A stretch of DNA of 64,000 bases from Enchytraeus crypticus (Eukaryota > Annelida > Clitellata > Enchytraeida > Enchytraeidae): NCBI GenBank assembly GCA_905160935.1, contig CAJHZI010000445.1:123501-187500 (forward strand). Reading direction: 5' to 3'. The first letter of the stretch is position 1, and every line of letters begins with the position of its first letter. Under the pieces are notes generated by a model that worked only from the letters and a program-made list of their open reading frames with translations, was not told the DNA's origin and searched no databases. Of the stretch, positions 1 through 9,389 are shown in pieces. The position numbers and the translations under genes are program-made.

Positions 1-66
1 AAAACATTTTGCCCATTTCAATGGTTTGTTCATGAGAAACATTGGAGAGATTTCATAACCTAACTT
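1..66 (-). mobile_element. LINE fragment, same family as 17935-19030
   Basis: This edge fragment matches the stretch at about 18500-18565 almost base for base, including the words AAAACATTTT and GAGAAATTTCA. It is a C-terminal piece of that non-LTR family, cut by the window edge. From about 67 to 180 I see no match to anything else in the window. Confidence 0.5.
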
Positions 67-180
67 AATGCATTTATCAACTGTCTATTTGTACCAACTC
101 TGTACAGAACTTCCTCATTTGTAACTATTTGAGTCCTGCTAATCTTTTCATGTATCTACATGAAAATTTGCAGTGCCTCT

Positions 181-715
181 TCCCGCTACTATTCCTTGGT
201 CATCTGCAAATCTTACATCTTGTAACGATTTACATAATACTTTTATTCCTTCTTCAATAACTTCCATAGCTTCCTCCATCATTGCCTCAGCGTATAGTAT
301 GTTAAACAGCCTCGGCTAAATGCTACAACCTTGTCTTAGTCCTCGTCCAATTTCGCCTTCTGAGTACTCGTGTTGAATTTTGATTACTGCTCTTTGATAC
401 ATATCATCATCATCTTTCCTTGAATCACAGTTTAACCAGGGTCGGGATTCAGATAGACTGTCTCAAATCGTCTCTGTCCTGACCACACCACCAGCTAATC
501 CCTTAGTTGAAACACTTCCATTCGTTTTAATTCTGTAGCAATTTCTGGAGCCTCACCAACCGAATGCCCTCTGTTTGATACATATACAACTTTAAAATTA
601 GTTTCATATCGCTCCAGTCAAGTGCTGTTGTTTTCAAGATATTCAATATCGTTATCCAATGTATCCGAGCAAAGGTCTTCTCAAAATCCACAAAACATAC
701 AGAAGCGTAATTTCC
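181..715 (-). mobile_element. Family R (RTE-like) LINE fragment, split by a SINE
   Basis: Read on the minus strand, 586-715 encodes the reverse-transcriptase block CFVDFEK..F.RIHWIT. After the SINE at 405-573, the block 181-392 continues with the region equivalent to [19 protein letters not shown] and the following helix. The order and spacing match the better copy at 45300-45640. Both halves carry stops and frameshifts, so this is a dead copy. I call the family RTE-like from the [21 protein letters not shown] and KTKVMRVS motifs; the clade is inference. Confidence 0.8.
405..573 (-). mobile_element. SINE family S with (ATG)n tail and 12-bp target duplication
   Basis: The minus strand reads a diverged SINE ending in ...CTGGTTAAACTGTGATTC followed by ATGATGATG, the same 3' end as copies at 3425-3725 and 23125-23385. 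It is bounded by the direct repeat TTTGATACATAT at 393-404 and 574-585, which is the target duplication in the host LINE. Removing it restores the LINE reading order. The 3' half carries a GGGCATTCGGTTGG-type motif which, from memory, is typical of 3' ends mobilised by RTE/BovB-type LINEs. Confidence 0.8.
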
Positions 716-1460
716 ATATATTGTTATATAATTATAATTAACGAAGGTCTAACCCTCGTATATTTTCCTATCGTGCTGATTGTACTTACTGTATGGGTCT
801 AACCCTTGGTATAGGAAATAGGAACTAATTCTTATGTGGAAGCTAACTTATGTGTAGTCCTAAGCCTACAGTATACACCAGACCTTTTCTAATTTAAATT
901 ATAATTTCCTAAGATACAGAACCACAGACATACAAAAATAAATTATAAATGTCAAACATGTTACGGTTCCTCTATATAACTTCTAGTTACTGTCAATACT
1001 CAGTTTTTCTTAATTATAGAGATACTCACTGAAGTTTCCTTACCTCAGTTATACTGACATTTCTGTTAAATAGGAGACTAAGATAGAAGATAGAATAGAA
1101 TAGAAAAGAAACAAGAACATGAACTAAGGCCAAGCCAGCTTAAGAACCAACACACTGAAGGACCCTAAACTAATGTGCATGCTATTTATATACTGTCCTA
1201 CAAACGCACATAACTACTAGAGACCAAGCATACATGTAGACTAATGGATAGGGCTAATTATATTGAATGGATAATTAACGTTACCAATTCCAATTACTTG
1301 AAGGAAGTCGCAGGCAAAGATTATCTTTTGAAATGTTCATTAGATCGACTACATAATGGAAAGTGATCTACTTCCACGAAAGCAAATTATTAGGATAAAG
1401 ATCGAACTACACAACAGCATGGCTTATGCCGAAACTGACGTAAAGATACTCATCTACTAC
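716..1460. other. Stretch with no recognised gene
   Basis: AT-rich sequence with no coding pattern. It contains the near-repeated words 'ggtctaaccct' around 746 and 796 and a purine-rich GAATAGAATAGAA patch near 1087. It may be old transposon sequence, but nothing else in the window matches it. Confidence 0.4.
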
Positions 1461-1462
1461 AA

Positions 1463-1660
1463 TACTAAGCTTCTTTCGCAAAGGACCCTCAATACCCCTA
1501 TTGCTTCTCTTATGCGGCATCATTTCCTAAAACCAAATTTTGTCTTACTCAGTATCGCTTTTGACCGAATGCGATTATTTATTATCTTTGGTAAGAACTT
1601 CGAATCATGCGGTGTTAGACTGGTAGTTCTATAATTCTAACACTCGACTGCTTTGGCTGT
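1463..1660 (-). mobile_element. Family R LINE fragment
   Basis: The minus strand matches 45120-45320 of the best family R copy (region around QFGFRKGCGTREAIGVMRVL). The plus-strand open frame over this interval is only its antisense shadow. The same block recurs at 5100-5320. It is 5' and 3' truncated and not functional. Confidence 0.75.
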
Positions 1661-1667
1661 GTAATCT

Positions 1668-1691
1668 TCTTTTTTTTTACTCACCCTGTAT
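1668..1691. mobile_element. Mariner-like terminal repeat remnant
   Basis: The string TTTACTCACCCTGTATA is identical to the right end of the mariner-like element at 46728-47474, including the flanking TA. Only the terminus remains, between LINE debris and a (TA)n array. Confidence 0.55.
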
Positions 1692-1696
1692 ATACA

Positions 1697-1698
1697 TG

Positions 1699-1757
<59 letters not shown>

Positions 1758-1959
1758 TACCCTGACCATTTTGATCACCGGACTGGCTTTCGTTTAGAAC
1801 CTTACTTCTCTTCAGCATATTTCCTTTGCAGATTGGTTTGGGTGAATTGATCTGTAGTGATGCGTGCTGTTGGGGACGTCCCTGACATCATCCCTGGATC
1901 AGGAAACGGACGTTAAACCTTTATTATATATATCCTTTATTATAAATAAATATATATAT

Positions 1960-2010
<51 letters not shown>
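1697..2010. repeat. (TA)n arrays flanking a SINE
   Basis: Nearly pure TA dinucleotide runs occupy about 1697-1755 and 1935-2008, on each side of the T-family SINE at 1757-1920. A symmetrical flank suggests the SINE landed inside an existing array, or that its tail seeded the second one. Confidence 0.85.
1757..1920 (+). mobile_element. SINE-like family T
   Basis: About 165 bp, also present at 37420-37590 (+) and 14120-14285 (-). Shared landmarks are a head reading CCCTGACCATTTTGATCACC, a middle GGTGAATTGATCTGTAGTGA, and a tail CCTGACATCATCC...GAGGAAACGGACGTTAAA. All three copies are diverged. The tail is close to that of family U, which has an unrelated tRNA-like head. No polymerase III boxes are clear in the head. 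Confidence 0.7.
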
Positions 2011-2015
<5 letters not shown>

Positions 2016-2256
2016 AAACATATTCATATTTAACTGGCAATTGACTCGTTAATTTTAAGGTGAAAAACGTTTTAAAATGATTATTTTAAATTTTGTTTAA
2101 AGTTTTATTTCTTGCAGCATTAAAAACAGTTATTTGAGCTTATTTATAATTAGAACATTCATTTTGTTAAGCTTCATTTTAAACTGGCGTTAACTGTTAA
2201 TTTCTTTAGTTGCATTGATAATTTGACTTTGTAAGAATAAATTCTTACCGACATCA

Positions 2257-2340
2257 TTGATCCGCGGTCGAATATCTTGCTGACATCGCCACTGGCTGCA
2301 GCCAGTGGCGATGTCAGCAAGATATTCGACCGCGGGTCAA
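2257..2340. repeat. 42-bp-arm palindrome at the 5' end of a SINE
   Basis: Bases 2257-2298 are the reverse complement of 2299-2340 with one mismatch and no loop (centre TGCA). The right arm is the 5' head of the family U SINE; the left arm is an inverted copy of that head. This looks like a fold-back copying event at the SINE 5' end. Confidence 0.9.
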
Positions 2341-2430
2341 TATGTGCGGGATTCAAATCCTGAGCTCTCCCGTCACTGACATCGCTTTCGAGTGAGGAAA
2401 CTGACGTTAACATTAGCTTTACCAGCTTTA
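2299..2430 (+). mobile_element. tRNA-derived SINE, family U
   Basis: The head has a tRNA-like polymerase III layout: an A-box-like GTGGCGATGTCAGCA followed about 35 bp later by a B box, GGATTCAAATCC. A constant tail follows, TGACATCGCTTTCGAGTGAG then GAAACTGACGTTAAC. Other copies are at 36095-36240 (+), 48838-48985 (-), 55055-55180 (-), and a tail at 57585-57655 (+). It is not a tRNA gene: the arms do not close into a cloverleaf. Confidence 0.75.
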
Positions 2431-2644
2431 AGAGTAAATTATGATTTTGATTATAATTTTAAAAATGATTAAAACCATAATCAGATTTAAATCAGATTAA
2501 ATCTAATAAATCGAGATTACAGCTTTTAAAAAGATGATTTTTCAAATTCATGATCTTATGTAAATTCGATTTAAATCAAAAAATCGGATTTAAATAAGAA
2601 ACACCTACATTTTTTATTATTAAAAAATCATGATTTTTATCAAC

Positions 2645-3237
2645 CGTGCTATTGAGCAGGACACAGTTTGATTTTAGAAAAGGCACACGAGAAGCAATCA
2701 GAGTAATGCGTGTCCTTTGTTAACGAAGCTTTGAACAAAGGCGATATGACGTCTTTATTCTTTTGTGGATTTTGAGAATGCCTGGGAAAGATAGACTGGA
2801 TAAAGATGTAGAATGACATGAAATGGTAGAGAGAAAAAATACTAATATTCTGTCTCTAGTAGAATCTACTAATTTACTAAAGCTTGTAAATAGTTAATAT
2901 TCTAGCTTGAAGATGAATCAAATAACTATGATCTTGATCCAGCGAGAATACTCAGAAGAAGGCGAAATAGGACGTGTAGTAAAACAAGGTTGTAGCATTT
3001 TCCTCTCTATTGTCTAACATTTACGCAGAAGCAAGGACGAGGAGGCCATTGAATACATTGAAGAAGGAATAAGAGTTGTAAATAAATTTAGAAATGTGAA
3101 GGCTGAAGATGATTAAGGAGTGGTAGTAGGAAGGAGAATTGACCTACAGATGATAATGGATAGTCTGAATGCTGCAGCATTGATGTCTGACATGAAGATC
3201 GACATCAAAAAGACAAAAGTGGTGAGAGTGTCAGAAG
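2645..3237 (+). mobile_element. Family R LINE fragment
   Basis: Matches 45205-45760 of the best copy in order: QF-FRKGTREAI, CGF-ENAW (for CFVDFEKAF), QREYSEEGEIGR, then the region around DMKIDIKKTKVVRVSE. A foreign or rearranged stretch of about 100 bp sits at roughly 2820-2930. Frames change several times, so the copy is dead. A short open frame at 3120-3380 covers its last part. Confidence 0.75.
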
Positions 3238-3424
3238 TTAAATATGTTAATTTGAATTGTTTTGTAGATTATTTATCAGACTTTCATAATAACACGGAGA
3301 CTGCAACACCTTGGGACTTGGCTCCAGTCTGGGATGGTAAGACGTTAACATTAATCGATCGGTTAATATGGGGACCCTAACTCCATCTGTAGATAAGGGA
3401 TCGGCCATTATTATTGATTTATTA

Positions 3425-3725
3425 AATTATTTCCCGTGTTGTGTTACGGCTGCTTTCCCCATGTTGTGCCCGGGTTGTCTGACGATTAGACCAACCGGTG
3501 ACTGCACGTGTCGATGAAGGCGACTAATATCCAAACCAACGTCAGAAAGGCCATTCGGTTGATGATCGCTTAGGCTCCAGAAATTGCTAAAACAAATTCT
3601 AAAACGAATGAAAAATGGGGGATTGACTATGGTATGGGACAGAGATCAGTGGAGAAGGTCTTTTCATATCACACCCTAGTTAAACTGGGAATAAAGTGAA
3701 GGTGATGATTTTCAGATACGGCTAT
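3425..3725 (+). mobile_element. SINE family S
   Basis: Starts with a CCCGTGTTGTG...CCGGGTTGTCTGA head (partly doubled here), then ACCAACCGGTGACTGCACGTG, GAAGGCGACTAA, GTCAGAAAGGCCATTCGGTTG, and ends CCCTAGTTAAACTGGGAATA with a degraded GATGAT tail. The same parts occur at 23125-23385 (+) and 405-573 (-), and the head alone at 19360-19415. Confidence 0.75.
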
Positions 3726-3975
3726 TGAGAAATAGACCATCCTGTAAAGTAAACGATAACGTTTAAACGGTAACGATAACATCACAATTCGCCTACGAAT
3801 CGTATGCGGAAAATAAGCGAGAGCTGAGGAAGGCAAAAGGAAACTACCTCATAAGCCTTTAATTTTCCGTGCTATATTAATGTGTGAACAAGGAATAGCC
3901 TTTTGATATTGATTAACTTGTTGATCAATGGAACGTTCTTATGAAGCGCGAATACATACTACTGTAAGTAGAAAT
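3720..3975 (+). mobile_element. Diverged SINE family Q copy
   Basis: Contains GAGGAAGGCAAAAGGAAACTACCTC and ...GTTGATCAATGGAACGTTC, matching the middle of Q copies at 16625-16880 and, inverted, 30105-30470 and 61560-61935. The 5' head is weak and the 3' tail is missing. Confidence 0.5.
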
Positions 3976-4239
3976 ATATAAATTTGAACTTCCATAACTG
4001 AGTTTAAAGCTTATCCGGACGCTTTAATTTCATAAGCTTAATTACTTTCAACTGTACACCTGTGTGAATGCAATACTACGTTTTAGTCTTAGCGGTGTGG
4101 TTAGGGTTCAGGGTAGGATAAGGATTACATTTAAGGTTATAGCTATGAGAACAGTGTCTAGCATACACTAACAACTTATTCTCTTCAAGAAGTATATTTT
4201 TACTTGTAACTTGTGTATTTCTCTCCTAAACGTCTCATA

Positions 4240-4520
4240 TTTTTACCACGGGAACCACCTAAAATGACAGTTTTTCAAGCTACAGGCTACATAAAGCGTA
4301 ACTTATCATGTTTTTACAACGGGAATCGCCTCAAAGAACAGTTTTTCCAAGCTACAGGCTACATAAGGCATGAGTAAGGCATAACATTTTGTGTATGGAC
4401 TAACCTGTTGAATCTTGTTGATCTATGGAGTGCTCTATATGGAGCGTGAAAGTGAGTGTGAATGATTATATACCATGGACATGCCACTTGGCACTACACT
4501 AAAGAGAGAGATACCTAGAT
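4240..4520 (+). mobile_element. SINE family Q copy with LINE-R-like tail
   Basis: Two partial repeats of the 'GGGAACCACCT...CAAGCTACAGGCTACATAA' segment are followed by GTTGATCTATGGAGTGCTCTA and a 3' end reading TATACCATGGACATGCCACT then TGGCACTACACTAA. That end closely matches the 3' end of family R LINEs (ACCATGGACCTGCCAGTAGG, GCAGTGCACTAA). This supports a SINE borrowing the R LINE tail. Confidence 0.6.
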
Positions 4521-4556
4521 ACGTATATTAACGCCGGCGATCTTTGTTCTCGCTCT

Positions 4557-4760
4557 CTCGTAATGCACTACCTACTGGTAGGTCGATTGTATATAAAGCC
4601 TCCACTCTTCTCTGTCTTCCGCTTTCCTCGTCATGTCCACGTATGAGTGGATCTTTAAATCATCCAACATTCCTGATATCCGCCTACATCTGCCTTTACT
4701 TCCTTCCACTCTGCCTTCTATGAGCTCTTTTAGTGCACTTTCCCCCCTTAGAGGATAAGT
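4557..4760 (-). mobile_element. Family R LINE 3'-end fragment
   Basis: The minus strand reads the R C-terminal and 3' end. It corresponds to 46225-46375 of the best copy, with words for EGKR.R.R.GMLDDLK and the terminal CTACCAGTAGGTAGTGCATTA. Confidence 0.7.
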
Positions 4761-4774
4761 TTATTTTGACATTG

Positions 4775-4915
4775 GACTGATTTTCTTGATTTTGGAATTT
4801 GCGCCGTTTTTGGACCTTCTGTTTGCTCGCCGGCTTGATTTTGCCGCAATAGTGCTCGATGTTGTCATTGATGACTGTAGCACTCTAATTGTTGTGTGTT
4901 ATTATTATTAGAATG
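4775..4915 (+). mobile_element. L2-type 3' tail fragment
   Basis: Carries AATAGTGCTCGATGTTGTCA, then GTAGCACTCTAATTGTTGTG and a short ATT-rich end. The same tail ends the long L2/CR1-like LINE at 12310-12375 and recurs at 53975-54055. The opposed GTGCTC and AGCACTC words can form a hairpin, as in many L2/CR1 3' ends. Confidence 0.6.
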
Positions 4916-5019
4916 TGTCCTTTTTGTTAAAAGTTCTCTCGAACTATTAAAAGGCTAATTTTGCTTGTGCAAGCCATAATTCTGTCTCGCTTTTCCGATC
5001 ATCTGTTATAGTATCTCTC

Positions 5020-5320
5020 AGTGCAGTGTATACTGGCAGGTCCATTGTATATAACGCCTCCACTCCTATCTATCTTCCGTATCTTCATATTCTAAGCTTC
5101 TTTCACAAAGGACTCGCATTACCCCTATTACTTCTCTAGTGCCGTACCATTTCTTAAAACCAAATTGTGTCCTACTCAATATTATATCCGAGTTCGACTG
5201 AATGCGATTATGTATTATCTGTAATCAGATCTTCGACGCGTGAGATGTTAAATTGATTGTTCTGTAATCCGAACACTCCACAGCATTGGCTTTTTTTGGG
5301 AATTGGGATCACCACTGACT
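5020..5320 (-). mobile_element. Rearranged family R LINE fragment
   Basis: On the minus strand, the RT N-terminal part (KSVVIPIPKK at about 5290-5330 through FGFKK..GTREVI) joins directly to the 3' terminal tail (GGCGTTATATACAATGGACC at about 5040-5065). Most of the RT is therefore deleted. The open frame at 5208-5420 covers the 5' piece. Confidence 0.7.
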
Positions 5321-5544
5321 TGGTAATCTGTAAAATAATAATAATTATTATAATTGTTGTCGTAATAATTTTTACCCCAGGTTTAAACCATCTGAAGTTT
5401 GATAAACACGATTTGAGCACTATATGCTGAAACGCCGCCCGGCTACTCCAGGTCCTCTAGTTATTCGAAAGAATTCTCGAAACTGACTTCTTATAATTGT
5501 TATTTTTGTTTTTTTAATGCCCTGAGCTAAAAGCTAATACAAAA

Positions 5545-6425
5545 AGAGACTTTATTTAATCAACAGTGAGGGAGCCAGTGAAGACTGCGAAGTAGAGAAA
5601 GAGAGTGAGATTGAAGTATAGAAGACTTGCGAACAAAACGTGCGAGAGAATTTTGGACGTGCTGCAAACGATTGAGAGAAGAAAGAGCCAACCCATACAA
5701 TAGTGAATTACAGTAATCAAGCTTTGAATGAACTATAGATTTAGTAGGGATGGTGGCTGAATTTCTAGTAAGGGATGGACGTATTTGCCTAATCTGACGA
5801 ATTTGAAACGGAAGAGATATTGGATTTATAAGCAAGGTTTTCATCTAATATGACTACGAGGTTTTTTGGCGGATCGAGAAGACCTGTGTAAGAGCAAGGT
5901 TTTGAAAATGAACAGAGTAATTATTAGTAATATTACTTCTTTTGCAGAGTGCCAATTAAAAAGTATTCATTATTTGGAGTGATTAACAGCTAGACGGTTA
6001 GCACAAAACTAGGAATAAACCTGGTCTAGAATGGATGAGAGGTGATTTAATTTCTGATCGGAATCATGATAAGAAAACGAAATATAAAAATATAAATATA
6101 TATAGTTGTGTATCGTCTGCATAGAAGTGAAAATTTATGGAGGCAACGTCAAGCAGATTACATTACTCCACTTCGTTAAGTGGAGTAATGTATAAAGAAA
6201 AAAAGCAATGGACCTAATACAGAACCTTGTGTATCACCGCGTAGGAGCGATAATTCAGAGCGATCGTGACCAATAACGACAGATTGTGTACGGCATGAGA
6301 GATATGATATGAGAAGAGCAATAGCAGAATCAGAAATGCAAGAAAAATCAGAAAGCTATCTTTATAGAAGGTTTTTAAGATTATCATTTAATAATTAGGC
6401 ATATTGTGGAGAGTAATAAAACCAA
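5545..6425 (-). mobile_element. Family L (L2/CR1-like) LINE, C-terminal part
   Basis: The minus strand encodes QIRQIRPSLTRNSATI...SIVHSKLDYCNSLLYGL followed by QNSLARFV..., the usual post-RT region of L2/CR1 elements, at 5560-5844. Farther 5' (5850-6420) are degraded blocks for the LSNDRTQSV and QGSVLGPL segments and the YADD neighbourhood. Compare 35400-36100 and 42500-43160. The copy is frameshifted and inactive. A 12-bp-arm hairpin (ATTACTCCACTT / AAGTGGAGTAAT) sits inside it at about 6163-6190. Confidence 0.8.
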
Positions 6426-6544
6426 AGCAACCCAATAAATCCAAAACAACCCATACGTTGCACTATTAATATATTATTTGCCCAAATTATGAAAATTTTC
6501 ACAGCTGGGCTGGCAGTTAGTTGTGACTCTTTGCAGCTGCAGCT

Positions 6545-6630
6545 GATGTTTATATCAGTTTGCTGACAACTGCTGTAGCAGCTACCAGTACAGAAAGAAA
6601 ATTTTAAAAAATTAAAACACAGAAGACATT
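6545..6630 (+). mobile_element. Possible hAT transposase C-terminal relic
   Basis: One frame reads YISLLTTAVAATSTERKF followed by KIKT after a stop. This resembles the hAT dimerisation region (L..PV...S.ERSFS.LK). The similarity is short, flanking sequence gives no further support, and I see no terminal repeats. A separate 79-codon frame at 6691-6930 starts MEVITFEEYKTVLDQ; I do not recognise it. Confidence 0.3.
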
Positions 6631-6957
6631 TAAAAATCGCATTGATCAGGCCTAATCACCATCACAATTTCTATATCATTCAACCAAAATATGGAGGTTA
6701 TCACCTTTGAAGAGTATAAAACTGTGCTAGACCAAGCATCATCAAAGTACAGTGAAACTATTGTAGATCTAGTCAATTTTAAGGCTGAAGCACATCCATT
6801 CCAGCACTATATGTATCAAGTGAATGTCCTGTTGTCCCTTGTTGTCTATTACTGGTTTAATAATACTTATTCATTAACAAATTTATATTATAGTACCAAT
6901 TGGATTAATTACATGAGTTTGGACTTTTGACTCGTAGCTGTTCTTCTTATTGTGTCC

Positions 6958-8508
6958 TCATACAGCATTAATCCAGCGGCTGACACAATCTCTCGCCCGA
7001 TCATTGAACTCTCTGAGATCCTCACGCGTGACACCATCACCGGTCACGTTGCAATTCATCAAATGGTCAATGTCCTCCTCCTCCAGACCGCATTCACTTC
7101 CTGTAGAGCCATTATAATATCCCCATCGGCTCATTGCAACGTTTGTCCGACCGACACCTGTCCTAAATGTATTTAAGCATAACCAGGTTCGTCGATCCTC
7201 ATCGCACCCACACGGAAGACTCTCTGACGCTTCTACACATATGTTTTCCTATGGAACTGATTGGGGATGTTCTCTCCACATCTGGAGGCGAGATTGTTCC
7301 ACTGACTGAGTTAGTGGCGACACTGAATTTAAGAAGCTGTGCCTTGATTTGAGTCGCGATCTCAGAGGATTTTCACCATGTAATGGATGTCGTTGATCCT
7401 GTTTTGGTCTACTCCGTTCAGCTTGGCTAGAGACATTACGTCCGATGGCTGGTGGTGCTCTGCCAGAGAGCAAGTACAGACTGTCTTTACTGGTTGGTTT
7501 CAGGCAACCTGTTATATGACGACACACAGCATTAAGAGCACTGTCAATTTTATGGGCATGTGTGGAGCGACCCCAAACAGCGCAGGCAAACTCGGCGCTA
7601 GAGTAGCAGAGGGCCAATGCTGTGGAGCGTATTATGTTGGCCTTTGCACTCCTATGATTGTTCTCCAGTTTTCCTAATATGGAATTTCTTGTACTGACTT
7701 TTGCCTTCGTCTTTCCAACATTCTGCTTGAAACTCAGAGTCCTATCTAAAGTTACACCAAGGTATACGGGGTGTGTAACATGTTGCAATTCTACACCTTC
7801 CCATGTAACTTTAAGCTCCTTACTAGCATCCTTATTTGTTAAATGAAAGGCGCACACTTGTGTTTTGGCAGGGTTGGGTTTTAGGTGATTTTCCACATTA
7901 TATCCCGACAGTGATTCTAGGACTTCATTTAATCGTTTTTCAATGTCACTGAAATTCTTAGACTGATAAGCGGAACAGTTGTCATCAGCATAGATGAAAC
8001 TTTTGGTATTCTGCATAATTGGCTCGTGTAGATGTTGAACAGGATAGGCGCTAAAACACTCCCTTGAGGAAGACCATTCTGCTGCTTCCTCCATCGGCTC
8101 TTTGGGTGACCTCCCATTTCAACCTAGAATCGACGATTAGTTAGGGGTTGTTGGATGAATTTAGTCAATTTATAGTCCTTTGTCATGTTGTACAACTTGG
8201 AGATGAGTCGTCTATGGCACACAGTGTCGTATGCAGCTGACAGATCCACAAAGACAGCTCCAGTAATGAGACCCTTCTCAAAGCCATCTTCGATGTATTG
8301 TGTTAGATTTACTATCTGACTGGTGCATGATTTCCCCGGACGGAACCCACATTGCTGCTCTATCAACATTTCCTCGACCACTGGCAGCATTCGATTAAGG
8401 ATCATGCGTTCTAGTAGCTTGTACGTATGGCATAGTAGTGATATCGGCCTGTAGATTTTTGCATCATTGGGATCTTTTCCATGTTTGAGTAAAGCTATAA
8501 CTTTAACT
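6958..8508 (-). mobile_element. Jockey-like LINE, RT to C-terminus, 5' truncated
   Basis: The minus strand carries, in order: KVIALLKHGKDPNDAKIYRP with ISLL (8505-8400), EQQCGFRPGKSCTSQI and VFVDLSAAYDTV (8400-8200), the catalytic-loop block NGLPQGSVLAPILFNIY, the active-site line SFIYADDNCSAY, then YLGVTLDRTLSFK and VCRHITGCLKPT. The C-terminus has VAMSRWGY and a HLMNC cysteine-poor end, with a stop at 6958. At least two frame changes separate the blocks (around 8120 and 8000-8095), so it is not intact. I assign Jockey from overall resemblance; the endonuclease half is absent. The 5' break coincides with a palindromic array. Confidence 0.85.
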
Positions 8509-8603
8509 TGTTAAAGTTATAGCTTTAACAAGTTAAAGTTATAGCTTATAGCATGCTTATAAGCTATAACTTTAACTTGTTAAAGTTATAGCTTATAAGC
8601 ATG
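8491..8603. repeat. Nested palindromic array at the LINE 5' break
   Basis: A unit AAGCTATAACTTTAACTTG occurs five times in alternating orientation. The first palindrome has 17-bp arms and a 2-bp loop; the next has 24-bp arms around GCATGCT. The unit is the 5'-most sequence of the truncated Jockey-like LINE, so the array seems to have grown from that end by repeated fold-back copying. Confidence 0.9.
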
Positions 8604-8940
8604 GTATTATATAGTTTGTTATACATTCATTGTACAGCTCTAACAACCACGCTCTGGCCTTGGTTCCAACTCGTAGTTGTTCATTAGTTCAGCAGCTAGC
8701 ATTGCACTCGTAACGCTTAGCTGCTTCTCTCGTTTGAATCCGATCAACTATACATTCTATACCACCAGAGCTGCTCGAGCTTCGCAATGACCCCTAGCCC
8801 TTTTAGCATTTGCTTTTTAGCATGTGCTCCTTATTATATAAGACCTTGTCATATTCTGAGAATCCAGAAGTATGAGAAAAGGTTATAATAAATGAGACAT
8901 TTCCTCTGGGTCAGAACTCGTAAGAAGTTTTCTACGAACA
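8604..8940. other. Stretch with no recognised gene
   Basis: Low-complexity-free sequence without a long open frame or a match elsewhere in the window. It contains CAGCTAGCATTGC and GAGCTGCTCGAGC words but no clear promoter or RNA. Confidence 0.35.
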
Positions 8941-8941
8941 G

Positions 8942-9285
8942 CTAGACGCTGATTAAAATTATATTATGATTTCTAGTAGGCCTATAAACTGTTGCAGGAG
9001 CATTAGCTAGTGCACTAATTTCGTCGCTATCTGCACTAGAAGATGTATCTTTGCTCCAACATTGCTTTAAACCTGTACTACTGTTAAAATCGTCAGAATA
9101 AATTAGATAACCGAACATTAATGTAGTTTGTCCAGGAAAATTTAATATTTCCATATTTGTCCACCTAATCTGTACTGAAAACTAGAAAACATAGTACATT
9201 ATAGCATTGTTAATTAAAACTATTTGTGCATCTGCTGCATTAGTATTATTGTTATCTTTTCTAACTAATCTACCTTTACCTTGAT
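8942..9285 (-). other. Virus-like fossil, part 1
   Basis: A minus-strand open frame in this interval (70 codons) does not resemble any LINE here. Its position, next to part 2 across a clean LINE insertion, suggests both belong to one old element. Family is uncertain: I tentatively compare it with hypothetical proteins carried by Polinton/Maverick-type and related invertebrate dsDNA elements. It is broken and looks old. Confidence 0.3.
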
Positions 9286-9389
9286 ATAACTTTGAGAAGG
9301 AATATAGTAAGCAACACTAGCTGGGATTCTAATTTCAATTTTGTATACAAAGTTATTAAAATCCGCTTTACTTTGAGGAATAAAGATCT

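Noticed and set aside
1356-1634. 92-codon plus-strand frame
   Set aside because: Antisense to a family R LINE fragment; no independent support.
6691-6930. 79-codon frame starting MEVITFEEYKTVLDQ
   Set aside because: Composition is protein-like at first but becomes AT-driven; no motif, neighbour or repeat supports a gene, so it is only mentioned with the hAT relic.
7387-7846. Plus-strand frames of 96 and 62 codons
   Set aside because: Shadows of the minus-strand Jockey-like RT.
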